A stretch of 64,000 nt of DNA from Fallopia convolvulus (lineage: Eukaryota > Streptophyta > Magnoliopsida > Caryophyllales > Polygonaceae). Below are positions 34,333 through 45,513 of the stretch, one piece after another. The notes below the pieces were generated by a model. It did no database searches. It was not told the DNA's origin and saw only the letters and a program-made list of their open reading frames with translations. Positions within the stretch are counted from its first letter, which is position 1. Each line of letters opens with the position of its first letter. Position numbers and translations under genes: made by a program. The DNA is taken from NCBI GenBank assembly GCA_964016875.1, contig OZ024733.1, positions 22,921,324 through 22,985,323 on the forward strand, in the 5' to 3' direction.

Positions 34333-35575
34333 TGATACACTGTAATTTCTACCGTGTAACTAGGACTTTTTAGCACATTTATAGATATTTTTAGAGTGAT
34401 ATTTGAGAGTTATAATGTCCAAGAGTTAAGTTGAGGAAATTGAAGAACACAAGGCTTTAATGAAGATTCAAGATTTGAAGTGTTCAAACTAGAAGAATAT
34501 TTGAAGATTAATTCAGAATTGAAGACCCAAGGTTGCGGGACAACAAACCACGACCGTGCCGGAGGAAGAACCGCGATCGCGAGGCACTAGGCCACGATCG
34601 CGGATTGACATTGATCAGGATTTTCGGAATGGCTTAGTGCCACGATCGCGGGACTGTATGGCTGCAAGAGACAAATATTTTCTTTATGAGATCCGAGATT
34701 ATCTATCTTTAGACTTTATTAGTATATTTTTGGATATTTTTGTGTGTTGCTTTGCTTTTTAAGATTTTTGTTCTTGTTTTAGATTATCATTCATAAGTAT
34801 ATTTTCATTCAAGGAAGAGAAATCCTAACTTCCATGTATATGGAGAACTAATCTTCTCTAGTTTTATCATAGTTGAAGGTTTTGAATTCAAGTAAGTTGT
34901 GAGATTCAATTTCAAGTGTTATTCCTTTGATTATTTCAATCTCTCTTGTGCTTAATCTAATTTAATATTATTGATCTACTCTTGTTTGATCAACTTGTTG
35001 AGATAGATTATATTCTACTACTAGGATTTAGACTTTCTCGTTGAAAAGCTTAATCTTTGTAGCAAAATCATTATTCTAGGACTCATTGGACTAGAACAAT
35101 TAAGGAAGAGAATTGATTGCATGCTAAATACTAAACTCGGTGTGAATTATTTGCATGTATCCTATTTATCGTTGTTCTTATTGCTAATGTCAAATTAATT
35201 CATGATCATTTCATGTTTGTTCGATATTAAGTATTTGCGGGACTTGTTGGCTTGCTAATTACATTAGATAGGAATCTTAGGAAACGAAATACTTGTTAAG
35301 AAACAATGATCAACAAACGATGACAAAATTGGATACTTGTGAATGAAATTATCTTCCCACTTGATAAAACCAAATTGTTTACTTGCTTGATTACTTGCTT
35401 TGCTTTTTTAGAGTTAGAAACCAATACAAAATCCCCCTTGTTAACTTCTTTAGTTGATAAAGATATTAACTTTGAAATACAAAATTCTTTTGGGTTTGAT
35501 CTCAACATACTGGCTAATTGTAGTTGAGTAATAAGGATTTATGTATGATTAGGCACGACGACTTTAAGAATGTCA
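34333..35575 (+). repeat. 3' LTR of the Athila-like element
   Basis: 1243 bases from TGATACACTGTAATTTCTAC to GACTTTAAGAATGTCA. It is the more complete LTR. It contains three palindromes of the GCGATCGC family (34573-34650). The flank is CATAT at 35576; no partner duplication can be checked because the 5' LTR start is lost. Confidence 0.8.
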
Positions 35576-35766
35576 CATATCATCTTATCGGATTGGTTTT
35601 AGTGTTGCCAATTTCCACTACTACTATGGAAAAAACCTTCTATGTGATGAGTATTATCAAGACAGATTTGTATTAACAAGATTGAAGAATACTTTCTCAC
35701 ATTTTGTTTGGTGTGATGTATTGTGAAGGATATTTTTTAGGAGTATCGATAATGAAGTTGTTTTTC

Positions 35767-36762
35767 TATTAGTGTCTGTGGGCTGTTAACACGGGGATGC
35801 ACGCAACCATATGTGCACATATGTGTGTTGGGCTCAGCAAACAAGCCTAGTGGTGTTCCATCCTAAAACCAATTGGCAATATGAGGAGTTAACCCATGAG
35901 CTTATATAGTAGTCTTGTTAGTCCCAACTTTTAGATGTGGGAAAATATATTCTCAACACGCTCCCGCAAATGCAACTAGAATGTCCCAATTGACATTTGG
36001 ATATGGACCCTGGACCACACCTTGCTCTGATACCATATTAGAGTCTATTCACCATTAACTTAGGGGTGCACACGATCGTCTGTGCACATATGCATGTTAG
36101 GCTAACACTGGGGATGACAATAGGGCTAGGATTCCCCGCCGCGGGGATGAGGATGGGGATTTTAAATGGGTATGGGGACGAAAATGGGGAGAAAATGAAT
36201 TTCCCACACGGTTATGGAGACGGGACGGGGATAGGGGTCCCCGACCCATCCCTCGCCCTGACCCTGAACCCGTTGGGAAAACTCGTGGGGAATCACCGTT
36301 GAGGAACCCGTTGGGAAAAATCTTAGGTTCAATATAATTTTATGTCAAAAATTAAGTTTATCTATTTTATCTTTTTATTTTGTTGAGATTCTAATTATAA
36401 ATGAGATTTTTTATTTTTCATTAAGATAATTAAAGAATTTGTGATTTTTTTAGGGGAGTTAATGGGGAATTAAACGGGAAAATTCATGGGGATTCGAAAA
36501 TGGGAAATATAAATGGGGATGAGAATCCCTGATGGATACAAGGACCCAATGGGGATGGGGACGAAGACAATTTTCAATCCCGACGGGGATAAAAATTCTA
36601 AATGGGGATGATATTTCCTACCCTATTTCCATGCCTACCTAACACACAAGCTCAGTGAGATTACATCCTAAAATCAATTAGCAATAAGAAGAATAACTCA
36701 TAAACTTATATAATGATCTTGTTTAGTCCAATTTTGAGACATGGGAATGCGTATTCTCAACA
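35767..36762 (-). mobile_element. TRIM (miniature LTR retrotransposon) with nested MITE
   Basis: Read on the minus strand: 5' LTR 36762-36036 (TGTTGAGAATACG...ACTCTAATA), primer site TGGTATCAGAGC at 36035-36024, internal region of 77 bases with GCGGGAGCG before the 3' LTR, and 3' LTR 35958-35767 (TGTTGAGAATATA...ACACTAATA). Without the MITE the LTRs are about 190 and 192 bases and the whole element about 459. TATTA occurs at both outer edges (35767-35771 and 36763-36767) and may be the 5-bp target duplication. No coding capacity, as usual for TRIMs. Confidence 0.85.
36109..36637. mobile_element. hAT-type MITE inside the TRIM 5' LTR, 529 bp
   Basis: Flanked by GCTAACAC (36101-36108) and CCTAACAC (36638-36645), an 8-bp duplication with one mismatch. 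Termini: TGGGGATGACAATAGGG on the left and TAGGCATGGAAATAGGG read inward from the right. The interior is rich in GGGGATGGGGA and its complement, as in a widespread plant MITE type. Removing it and one duplication gives two LTRs of equal length. Confidence 0.85.
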
Positions 36763-37146
36763 TATTAAATATTTTAAATACATGAAAAGTTGCCAATTGC
36801 ATTTACCCCCTTTTCGTTGGAAGAGGTTCTATAATTCGACAAACATATATTTATTTTATATAATAATAAACTTTTTTATAGTTATTTATTATTGAAATTA
36901 ATATAATATATATGTTTTTAATTTTTTACCGTCTTTTGTAGTTATTTATAGCAAAAATGTTTAAATGCATAAGATAAGTCGGTGATAAATTCAGAGCTAT
37001 TTGGATATTAAAAAGGGTATGATATCTCAAATAACCAATTGAATTGTTTTTAAAGAATATGTGCATTAGATGAAACATGTAACCTCTTGGGTTACTAATG
37101 AAAATTCTCCTTACATTTTTAAATAACAAAATTTTGTCTTAATTTT

Positions 37147-37650
37147 ATGGAGTCTTGTATTCCAAAGGTCCGATTCAAGAGAGAACACTCTTCTACGAGA
37201 GAATTGAAAATACCTCTCTGTCGTCTGATCTCGAAAAATCAATGGCAAGACATGTTTGATCTTACTTGTTCTGATGAATTAAAAACTGTCTTAGAGCTTG
37301 ATATTTCCATTCCACATATAAAGTATACTTTAGCTACTAACATGCAGGAGCTTGAGGCTGACTTAGAAAGGTATGATAATCCCCTCTTTGGCCAATCGGC
37401 CCATGTTATTAACTATGCCTAGTGAGAGGCTTCTACCCTCCTTTGTGCAAGCACCTAAAATTAAGTTGAAACCATTCCCTGATCACCTCAAAGTATGCTT
37501 TTTTTTGGAGAGGGTAACACCTTGCCTATAATTATCTCTAACCAACTCTCCAAGGAACAGAATGACAAATTGGTGAAGGTGCTTAATGAGAGTAAGACAA
37601 CTATTGGATGGACTATTGCAAACATTAAAGGGTTTGCAAGTTATTTCCAA
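37147..37650 (+). pseudogene. Ty3/gypsy pol fragment between protease and RT
   Basis: After an unplaced 91-codon frame the plus strand reads QAPKIKLKP.PDHL and then IIISNQLSKEQ.DKLVKVLNE and IGWTIANIKGF with shifts. This is the segment before RT in Athila/Tat-type elements (YLGxNxTLPVIIS...GWTIADIKGIS). It stops at ~37640, where unrelated sequence begins. No LTR is attached. Confidence 0.6.
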
Positions 37651-37699
37651 AATCTTTGATTATGCGATTCGACCCTTCCCTATTTTCTTCAAACCTTTA

Positions 37700-39490
37700 T
37701 CAGATGCGTCCTTGGTCACGTCACGAACCCTTCGCGAGACCTTGCTCTTTTTCTTGCACTACAATCACGTTCTGTTTTGATCCACTTTGAACAGGATTCT
37801 CGATTTTGTACCTAAAGACAAAATTTAGCTCATTCCTTTATCTTTCCAACACCTCCTAAATCGTATGGATTGGACAACTGTAGCTTTTGAACAAGCTCTT
37901 GCAAGACAACAACATGGCAACACAGATGCTTGGATTGATTTGCGATTCTGGCCTTCTTCAAGTGCGTTTCCAATTCTAACACCAAATGAGGAAGTGTAGA
38001 TGATTTCCTCAGCTTTCCATACATGCAAGGATCATAAATTTTGACTTTTGTAGCTCCTTGAATATGCGCCTAAATTGAACTCACATATCTATCGCCCTCT
38101 TCCATGGAGTAGACTTGGGATGCCTTTTCACCCACTTTTTTGATGGTTTTTGAGTTTGGCGTCTGAAGATGAATTGTAGTTTATCTCTTCAGCTCTCTAG
38201 CGATATGTGGATCACCTTATTCCGCTAATTGTTGCTCTCAAATGGTGGGTTGAAATCCTTCTTTGTAACTCTTCAAATGATACATACATCAGCCTCTTAA
38301 GATGTGATTTCGACCCACTTAGGACGGCTTTTCAAGTTGGTGTTTGAACGAGTAGATAAGTATACTTGATCTTCTTTCTGATGCCTATTGAATCATCTCG
38401 ATCTGATAACCATGGCTCTCGAATGAGGCGTCACAAGATCATTAGATCAGGCATCGATTCCTAGGGATGACCAAGTTGCTTTCTTTTTTATCTTGACTTT
38501 ATTTCCCCATACATTCTCGTCTTCTCGCACGGCGTCTCGACCCATGAACCCGCTCTTGGCTTGATTTAGCTTGCTTGGCTTCGTGAATTTGCCCTAGTGT
38601 CGAGTGTGTCTTTGCTTAGGGTTCGCTCTGTGCCTCTACATGATCTGCTGATTTCGATGTCATGCCCCTTGTCTTCTTTCACAATCGTTGCTTCTACATT
38701 TGTTCTGCGTCCTAACTATTGTTGGATCGTTCCCGCTTGGTTTTATCTCTTTGCTCGTTATCTTCCCGTGCCTCAGCGATTGTCTCTTTTGCATCTTCAA
38801 TTGCGCCAAGTTTTGTACTTAGGGCTTCAATCTCGCCATGACTCGCTCCTGATATTGTTCTTTCACCCGCTTGTGGTCTCCGACTTGTCTTTTGAATCCT
38901 CTATTCTTTGAGCCGGATTCACTAACAAGCTCGGGATAGATCACAGATGGCATCAAGCAGACGTGGTGGCTTGTAGACCACCTCGTGTGAGCACGATTGG
39001 AGAAGGTGATCAGATCGGTTGGTTCAAATAGGACCCAGCTTTTGATCGGGCTCAACTTCCTCAAATAGGATCGCGGGGCCGACCTTGGCTTCAAATCGTG
39101 AGCACATGGTTTTGATTGTGAGCAACTTCAAACGCAGGGGACTCGGTGGGTTGTGAACAGCTCGGTGGCGAGTGACTTCAGGTTTGGCTGCAAGGCTGCA
39201 ATCGCGAGTGGTTTGGCTGGGACACAGAGTCAGATTGAAATCATGGGGGCTTCGGTCGCCCGTGGCCTCCTCTTCGATGTTTCAGCGGCTCTGATCCGTA
39301 TGGTGAGCGCAAGATTGATCTTCTCTTCCCACAAACAGTGCCAAATGTTTCAACATAAAAATTTAGGACAAAAAAGGGGTAGAATTCAATATAGAAGAGA
39401 AGAATAATTTTACGTGAAAATCAGAGTCCACGTTTCATTGATCACCCAGCCTCTTAAATAGTGGAAAAAGGGGGATAGGGTGTACAAATT
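37700..39490 (-). mobile_element. Minus-strand LTR retrotransposon end with non-coding interior
   Basis: Minus strand: an LTR ends TGTTGAAACA at 39346, followed at once by TTTGGCACTGTTTGTGGGAA (39345-39326), a variant of the TTTGGCGCCGTCTGTGGGAA primer site of Tat/Ogre-type elements. A TATTTAAG box (39460-39453) sits ~105 bases inside the LTR. The interior has no clear gag-pol. Around 38700-38860 a frame gives a charged, coiled-coil-like stretch (IEALSTKLGAIEDAKETIAE), possibly a gag relic. The outer LTR edge and the partner LTR were not found. Confidence 0.5.
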
Positions 39491-39494
39491 AAAA

Positions 39495-39720
39495 CCATGC
39501 ACAATCAGTTTATAAAACATGCATATTCAGTTTACAAAATTATGCACAACCAATTATATAATCATGCACACTCATCCAAAAACCTATGTACACTAAGTGA
39601 AAAATTTGTTCACAATCAGTAATAACATTATGCACAAGCAGTAACAAAACTAAACACGAACAGTTATAAGATTAGGCATAGTCAGTTATAACTTAAAACA
39701 TATTCGTTTATAATACGTGT
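39495..39720. repeat. Degenerate TATGCACAATCAG array
   Basis: About ten variants of (A)TGCACAATCAGTTATAA spaced ~20-25 bases, immediately outside or within the LTR above. Third TGCAC-rich array in the window. Confidence 0.55.
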
Positions 39721-39992
39721 TCTTTTCAAATAAAACTTGATTATGCCGAATTTTTCCATTTTAATGATGCTTTAATTTGAGCAGTCTTCTTTCGAGATCC
39801 AACAACTGTAGAAATTCTCTACTTCTCTAATGTCCATAAATATTAATCTTTCCCTCTTGTATTTGTATGTTAATTTTTGGTATGTAAAGTATGTTAGCAA
39901 CCCGCGTACAACATAAAAAGTAAAGGAATCGAAACATCAACGACCATATAGTTAAGATATTGATCATATTTTTGTATAGAGTACAAGCTAAG

Positions 39993-40375
39993 CAGGGGTG
40001 GCCCTAAGCAGGGGCAACCTGTGCACCTGCACAGGACCCCTAAAATTTGAAAGGTCCAAAAAATTTTTTTAGCCCATTACTCATATAAATTATATCCTTC
40101 TAATAAAATAAAAATCCTAATAGAAGTCTTTTTTTAAAACTCTTCAAAACAAAGCATGTTCAGCCACTTATTAATTATCATCATTTCCAAATTACTACTT
40201 AATTAAGGCACGTTCAATAAAGTTTTATAATATTTGTTTGTTAAGACACGTAATGTTTTGAACTTTTTTCATAGTGAATAAAGTATACATGCCTTTGAAT
40301 TCGATAATTTTTTCACTTTATTAGGGTCTCTTATAATTTCAGAATAGGGCCCTAAAATATTATTGGCCGCCCATG
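39993..40375. mobile_element. hAT-type MITE, 383 bp
   Basis: Starts CAGGGGTGGCCCTAA; the right end read inward is CATGGGCGGCCAATA. Flanked by AAGCTAAG (39985-39992) and AAGCTAAT (40376-40383), an 8-bp duplication with one mismatch. The left part repeats CAGGGGC and TGTGCACCTGCACAGG, a small hairpin. No coding capacity. Confidence 0.75.
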
Positions 40376-40383
40376 AAGCTAAT

Positions 40384-40866
40384 TAGTTATCTAAACATAA
40401 TACTATAACATGGTAGAAGACTCCAAATATATACTACTATATTTTATTACATCATTGGATACAAAATAAACAAACTGGGGGTTCAAACAAATGAGTCACG
40501 TGAGAGAAGAAGAGGTGGCACGTGTTCCGAGATGGGTGACCGAAACTGGAAGTGAAACACTGATACTATAGCAGCTAGCTAGCCAAGTCTAGTTAGACGC
40601 AGCTGCCAGTAGTACGAGGCTGCATCCCAGCGATTGACACGATGGGAGATCGTATATGGTCTACTTTAATTTGTAGGTACTTCCTTTACTATGTATGATT
40701 GGTTTGAAAATAAACATTAGGAATTCTTTTAGCTTAAATTTTATTCAGATTTTCTTATTAGTTATGCATTTGTGGGAAAAAGTGGATATTACTATTTGAA
40801 AACATATCCGGGTCACATGTTAGAAATTAATTCTTCCAAACACCAAAATTTCTTGGCAAAGGTCTA
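40384..40866. other. Unassigned stretch with two ACGTG cores
   Basis: TCACGTGA at 40496-40503 (a G-box) and GCACGTGT near 40518 lie within a moderately GC-rich patch to 40690 that also has GATGGGTGACC. No ORF is attached. It may be a relic promoter or part of an unknown repeat. Confidence 0.3.
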
Positions 40867-41103
40867 CTTTCCCGTTTTATAATACTTGTCTTTTTACCTA
40901 TTTGCATATTTATTAAAAAAAATATCAAAAATAATATTATACCCTCAATTATTATTTTAATATTTTATTTTATTGAAAACCATTATAACAACATATTAAT
41001 AATTATAAGGGTAAATATATAAAGTAAAGACCAAAATAACCAAAAAGACATGTATTTTGAAACAAAAATTGAAGATTAAAAAGACATATGTTGTAAATCG
41101 GAG
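40867..41103. mobile_element. Probable Stowaway-type MITE, 237 bp
   Basis: TA dinucleotides flank it at 40865-40866 and 41104-41105. The left end CTTTCCCGTTTTATAATACT and the right end read inward CTCCGATTTACAACATATGT share TTACAA/TTATAA and TGTCTTTTT blocks as an imperfect inverted repeat. AT-rich, no ORF. Confidence 0.5.
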
Positions 41104-41105
41104 TA

Positions 41106-42114
41106 TTTAGTAATAAAAAGCAAATATATAGTATGTTACTGTCATGATTTATTGATTAAACTTTGATGTTGACTTGTAGCTTTAATATTTTTGTGTCTAA
41201 AGGAGAGTGGAATAAATGATTTCACCATTTTAAAACCACTCTTATATTGGGAATATAAATAGATAACCGCAAATCTATTTTTGTGTGGAAAATGAGGTGA
41301 AAATCATATAAAATTATATAGTCGCACTGAAGTGAACTATATATATTTTCTCTCCATTTACATTACCACAATGTGCAACCAAATGAGCCCTGAGATCCAC
41401 GTCTTGCGGATAAGTTTTACGGAGTATTATACAAATTCCAACTAAAAAAAGAAAAGAAATTCTAACTTGATTACATCAACAAAATAGCTACCATAGTCCA
41501 AAAATAATTTCCAAATATGATCAAATTAAGTAATTTTAGTTTAGTTGTCAAAATTTTCGTTTTCAATAACCGATTCATACCTAGGCATCATTGGGTGGAC
41601 TTTCTCGTAGGACCATATAGAATTTTCACTTTCAATAATTTAGTTTCACACAATCACACTTCTCACTATAGACAACGATACATTCATAAAATGCATGTTT
41701 TTTGGTAGAAAAAAATATTATTTATTTTGTCTAAAAATGTATAAAAAAAATATCGAGTTTTTAATATTTTAAGATATTTTTTTATCAAAACTTCATTTTA
41801 TTAAAAAGTGTAGTAAACCATATTTAAAATTAAAAAATAATAAAGAAAAAATATCCGTAGATTAATTTTTGATATGGTTTTTCAAAAAGGAAAAAAATTA
41901 TCATGTGATATGATGTTAGTGTAATGGAGAGAGGTGGTGATATGATGTATGAAATGATGTTAATGCGAAAAAAGAATGAACGATGTGGGTACATCATATC
42001 ATATAATATGCGCAATCAATCCGTCATTCCCTCCCATACAAGGAAAGATTTTTCTTTCAAGAAAAAACAATTCGCAATTCGTGTGGAGGGGATTTAGGTC
42101 AAAGTTTCTTACCA
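41106..42114. other. AT-rich non-coding stretch left of the MULE
   Basis: No recognisable gene or repeat. Inverted TGATATGATGT/ACATCATATCA pairs around 41905-42000 suggest a small relic inverted repeat. Confidence 0.45.
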
Positions 42115-42123
42115 ATAATATAC

Positions 42124-42325
42124 GAGGGTTGCTCAGCGCCCCCGTCAGATTTGCTCAGCGGCCCGGATTATTTACTTCGGTCACCTCGATCGAAGTAAAA
42201 AAAAAAAAGAAAAATTGTAAATTTTTGATTGTGATAGAATATATGGTCAATTTGCTTCGGTCGGCCTGGCCGAAGTAAAAAGGCCAAAAAAAAATATATA
42301 TGCTTCGGTCTTAGCGACCGAAGTA
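42124..42325. repeat. Left terminal region of the MULE with three palindromes
   Basis: Terminal inverted repeat ~42124-42170, then palindromes at 42174-42196 (ACTTCGGTCACC...GATCGAAGT), 42254-42276 and 42302-42324 (GCTTCGGTCTTAGCGACCGA plus AGT). The arms CTTCGGTC/GACCGAAG match those at the right end. Likely recognition sites for the transposase, by analogy with other MULEs. Confidence 0.8.
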
Positions 42326-42622
42326 TATATAAAAAAAAAAAAACATTGCATTTCCCATTATAAGTATCGGGGGTTGTCGAAACCCAACTTCGAGTGTCTT
42401 CCATTTCTCCCGATTTGTCTCCCTTACTCTCCCACTGTCTCCCAATTCACACGCATACAAAATTTTGAAGATTGAAAATGTCTTCTTTTTTTCGATCTAT
42501 TTAAGGTATTAATGTTATGTTTGTATTTTTGATGGAGTTGCATTTTTAATAAATTTAAATTTATTTTAATCATGTATTTAATTTTAATCTTATGTTTGTA
42601 TTTTTGATAAATTAATTTTTTT

Positions 42623-45513
42623 ATGCAGTTTAAAAAGGGATCGAAAGGAAAAGCTCCCAACAACAATCCTAATCATCAATCAATTCTATCTTTACAAACA
42701 ACTCCATTAGATGTGAACGAGGACGAAGAAGAGTATGTTTATCAAAATGAGGGTAATTTTAACACGCCGTAAGTAATATAGAATTGGAAATGCTATTATT
42801 CACACTTGATTACTAAACTTCACACTAATAATCTTATTTCAATTGATAAAAAAATCTTATTTTAAGGTAAATTACAAAAACTAGAAAAATATTATAATTA
42901 ATTTTTTTGTTACAATTATAATCCATATATATATATATAAATATATATATATACACATAAATCCTATTTTTTAAATTTATTATGGATATATAAATATTCT
43001 TATTTTAAAATATTTATCCACTATGTACATAAATTCTACATATGAATTTAATTGATTTTATTAATTTGAACATTCAGTACACAAATCATATCTTTTAATT
43101 ATAACATATAAAAATAAAATTTTATATTATCAATCAAGTTTATTGATATCAATGACAATTTCAATTTATTTTATTGGCAGACGTTATGATTAAATAATAA
43201 AATTAATTTATTTGATGACGTTGTATTATCTACAGTTTACAGATTATTCTAGCCATTTTGAAACCGATGATCGAGGAATGGCCAGATCGAGATAAAATGA
43301 TAAAATGGGCCCGTGAGGTAGGGCGAAGTCTATACATTGTGATAGTCATAAAAAATTCATGGGACACAAAAGTTTTATTAGCATGTGAGTTTTCGGGTGT
43401 GTACAAGCCCAAGAAGAAAGGAAAATCGGGCACTATAATCCAAAGTGAAAACTTTTGGGATCTAAACCTAGAACCAAAGACTAGGAAGATGGATTGCCCA
43501 TTCGAGTTGATTGGGAGCAGGCAAAGGAAGAGCCATAAATGGGTGTTAGCAGTGAAATGTGGGCGACACAACCATGCCGTCTCTACCACACTCGAAGGAC
43601 ATCCTTATGCTGGCCGAATGACCGAAGATGAATTGGAGGACTTGAGGATATTGGGTCGGGCCAACACTGAGCCGAAGAATATTATGTCCTTTATACGGCA
43701 AAAGTACCCTGGAAACACTACCTCAATGAAGCAAATCTACAATTACCGGCAACAAATTCTAAAAGAGGAGATGGGCTCAATGACAGTAACCCAGTTTGGT
43801 CTTTATTACTTGAAGAGTAACGGTTACTATGTTGATTATCGAACTGTGCCGGGAAGTGACGAGATACAAGATTTGTTCTTTGCCCACCCAAAGTCACTTC
43901 AATTATTAAAGCTATTCCCATATGTCGTAATTATGGATACGACATACAAGACAAACCTGTAAGTATTTATTAACCGTCTTTTATATATTAAATTCTCAAT
44001 TTTCCATACTAACTAAATTGAATGACAGTTACAATATGCCATTGAGTGAAATGGTGGGTTTTACTTGTACAAATCATACGTACAGTATCGCTTTTGCTTT
44101 TATGGCCAGGGAAAACCAAGATCATTATGAATGGGTGTTAGGCCAACTGAGCGAACTGTACCGACAAATAGGTAAAAGGCCAGAAGCAATTGTGACAGAC
44201 CGGGAACTCGCTGAAATGAATGCAATTGAAATTCTATTTCCAGATGCCCAACACTTATTATGTTGGGTGCATGTTATGCGAAACTGTGCCGCATACGCCC
44301 AGGGTCTAAAGATGTCAGAAAGTCCGGCATGGTGGTTTGCAGACAATGCGAAAGATATATTCTGCTCTACAACCGAGGAAGAATACAATGCTCGCTGCTA
44401 CCTTTATAGAACAAATACAAAGAATCCACGCTTGTGGAATTACCTGAAGAAGAACTGGCTTGATCCTTTTTGCAATCGCATTGTGAGAGCCTACACCGAT
44501 CATCGCCTTAACCTATTTACAAGGACCACAAACAGGTAAATTATATTTTTATATTGTCGAGTGTAAATTCATCCTAACGTGTGAAAATTTATCTAATGAA
44601 ATTGAATTTATGTAATATGGACAGGTGTGAGTCTCAACACTCACTGCTTAAAAATTACCTTAGCTCATCGGTCGGAGGGTTCAGCACTGTGTTGCGACAG
44701 ATGAACGATATGGTGAACGTCCAGATCATACAAATACGAGGGCAAATGGAGAAGGACCGTACCACAGCCCCAACGGCCTTGCAGTATGCACCCGAACCGT
44801 ACAAGACTGTATTTTCACTCTTGCCGAGGAAAGTATCAGGCGCGTGTCTTGAGCAGTTGTTCAAACACGGGGGACTTGTTGAAGACACGACAAACAATTT
44901 CGATCCCGAGTGTAATGATACGTGGTGGAACACATGCCGTGGGCTTCCTTGTCCTCACCAAGTCCTGTCTTGTATCAACACGTGCACCCCTATATTGCCA
45001 GAGTACATTCACGACTTTTGGAAACAATTGGTTTGGGAAGGCCTTGAAGGGACAAATGAAGAGGTAGCTTGTATAGAGGGATTACCAGATGCTGCACTCT
45101 GGGAACAGATGATATGTGATTACTATGAAGGCAGGTTGGATCACAATCAGAGCCGCCAAGTGTTGAATAAATATGTGGTCGAGGTCGATCCGAGACAGTC
45201 CAGGCTTCAGCCTCCCCAAGTCGGGCCTGGGAAAGGGAGACCAAAAAAGAACACGAGAGTCCAGGGAAGGGACTTGACTAGGCAGGAGCATTTGTCAAAT
45301 CAACAAGGCCATAGAACTTTGGTACGGAGCCAGTCCACACGTGTTCCGACTACTATGCCAGGTAACGCTCGTAGAAGAGTGTCTTTTGGTGTGGATTCCG
45401 TCCCAGAGTACGTCGCACGTGGTCCGAATACCATCCCAGAGTACGTCGCACATGGTCGGGACTTCTCAAGTCCCACCAATGGGGAACTCCCAATTCCAAC
45501 CAATGTACTATGA
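42623..45513 (+). CDS. MULE transposase with FAR1-like N-terminus
   Basis: Inferred exons 42623-42768, 43236-43958, 44029-44535 and 44625 onward have GT-AG borders and matching phases; this frame stops at 45511-45513. The ATG at 42623 is the simplest start, but an upstream exon is possible. Exon 2 has a FAR1/GCM-type zinc-binding pattern (LACEFSG...KMDCPFELIG...WVLAVKCGRHNHAV). The MULE DDE core begins at FPYVVIMDTTYKTN (first Asp), continues in exon 3 with the EAIVTDRELAEMNAI block (second Asp) and HLLCWVHVMRN, and then YLKKNWLDPF. Exon 4 opens CESQHSLLKNYL and contains a SWIM-like CRGLPCPHQ. The protein should bind the element ends and cut and join DNA. No internal stop was seen up to 45513, but the frame downstream is offset by one base. 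Confidence 0.88.

Larger units (their letters stand above)
24880..35575 (+). mobile_element. Athila-like Ty3/gypsy retrotransposon, decayed
   Basis: A 10.7 kb element with truncated 5' LTR, tRNA-Asp-type primer site, gag, protease, RT, RNase H, integrase, a post-pol ORF relic, polypurine tract and 3' LTR, all plus strand. Gag, RT and integrase motifs match the Athila lineage. Every domain carries stops or frameshifts. The two LTRs have diverged by substitution and by indels, so the insertion is old. A MULE sits in gag, and a family of CGCGATCGCGG-like palindromes is scattered from LTR to LTR. Confidence 0.85.

Noticed and set aside
40530..40560. GATGGGTGACC resembling part of 5S rRNA
   Set aside because: Only about 11 bases match and no other 5S segment or internal promoter is present.
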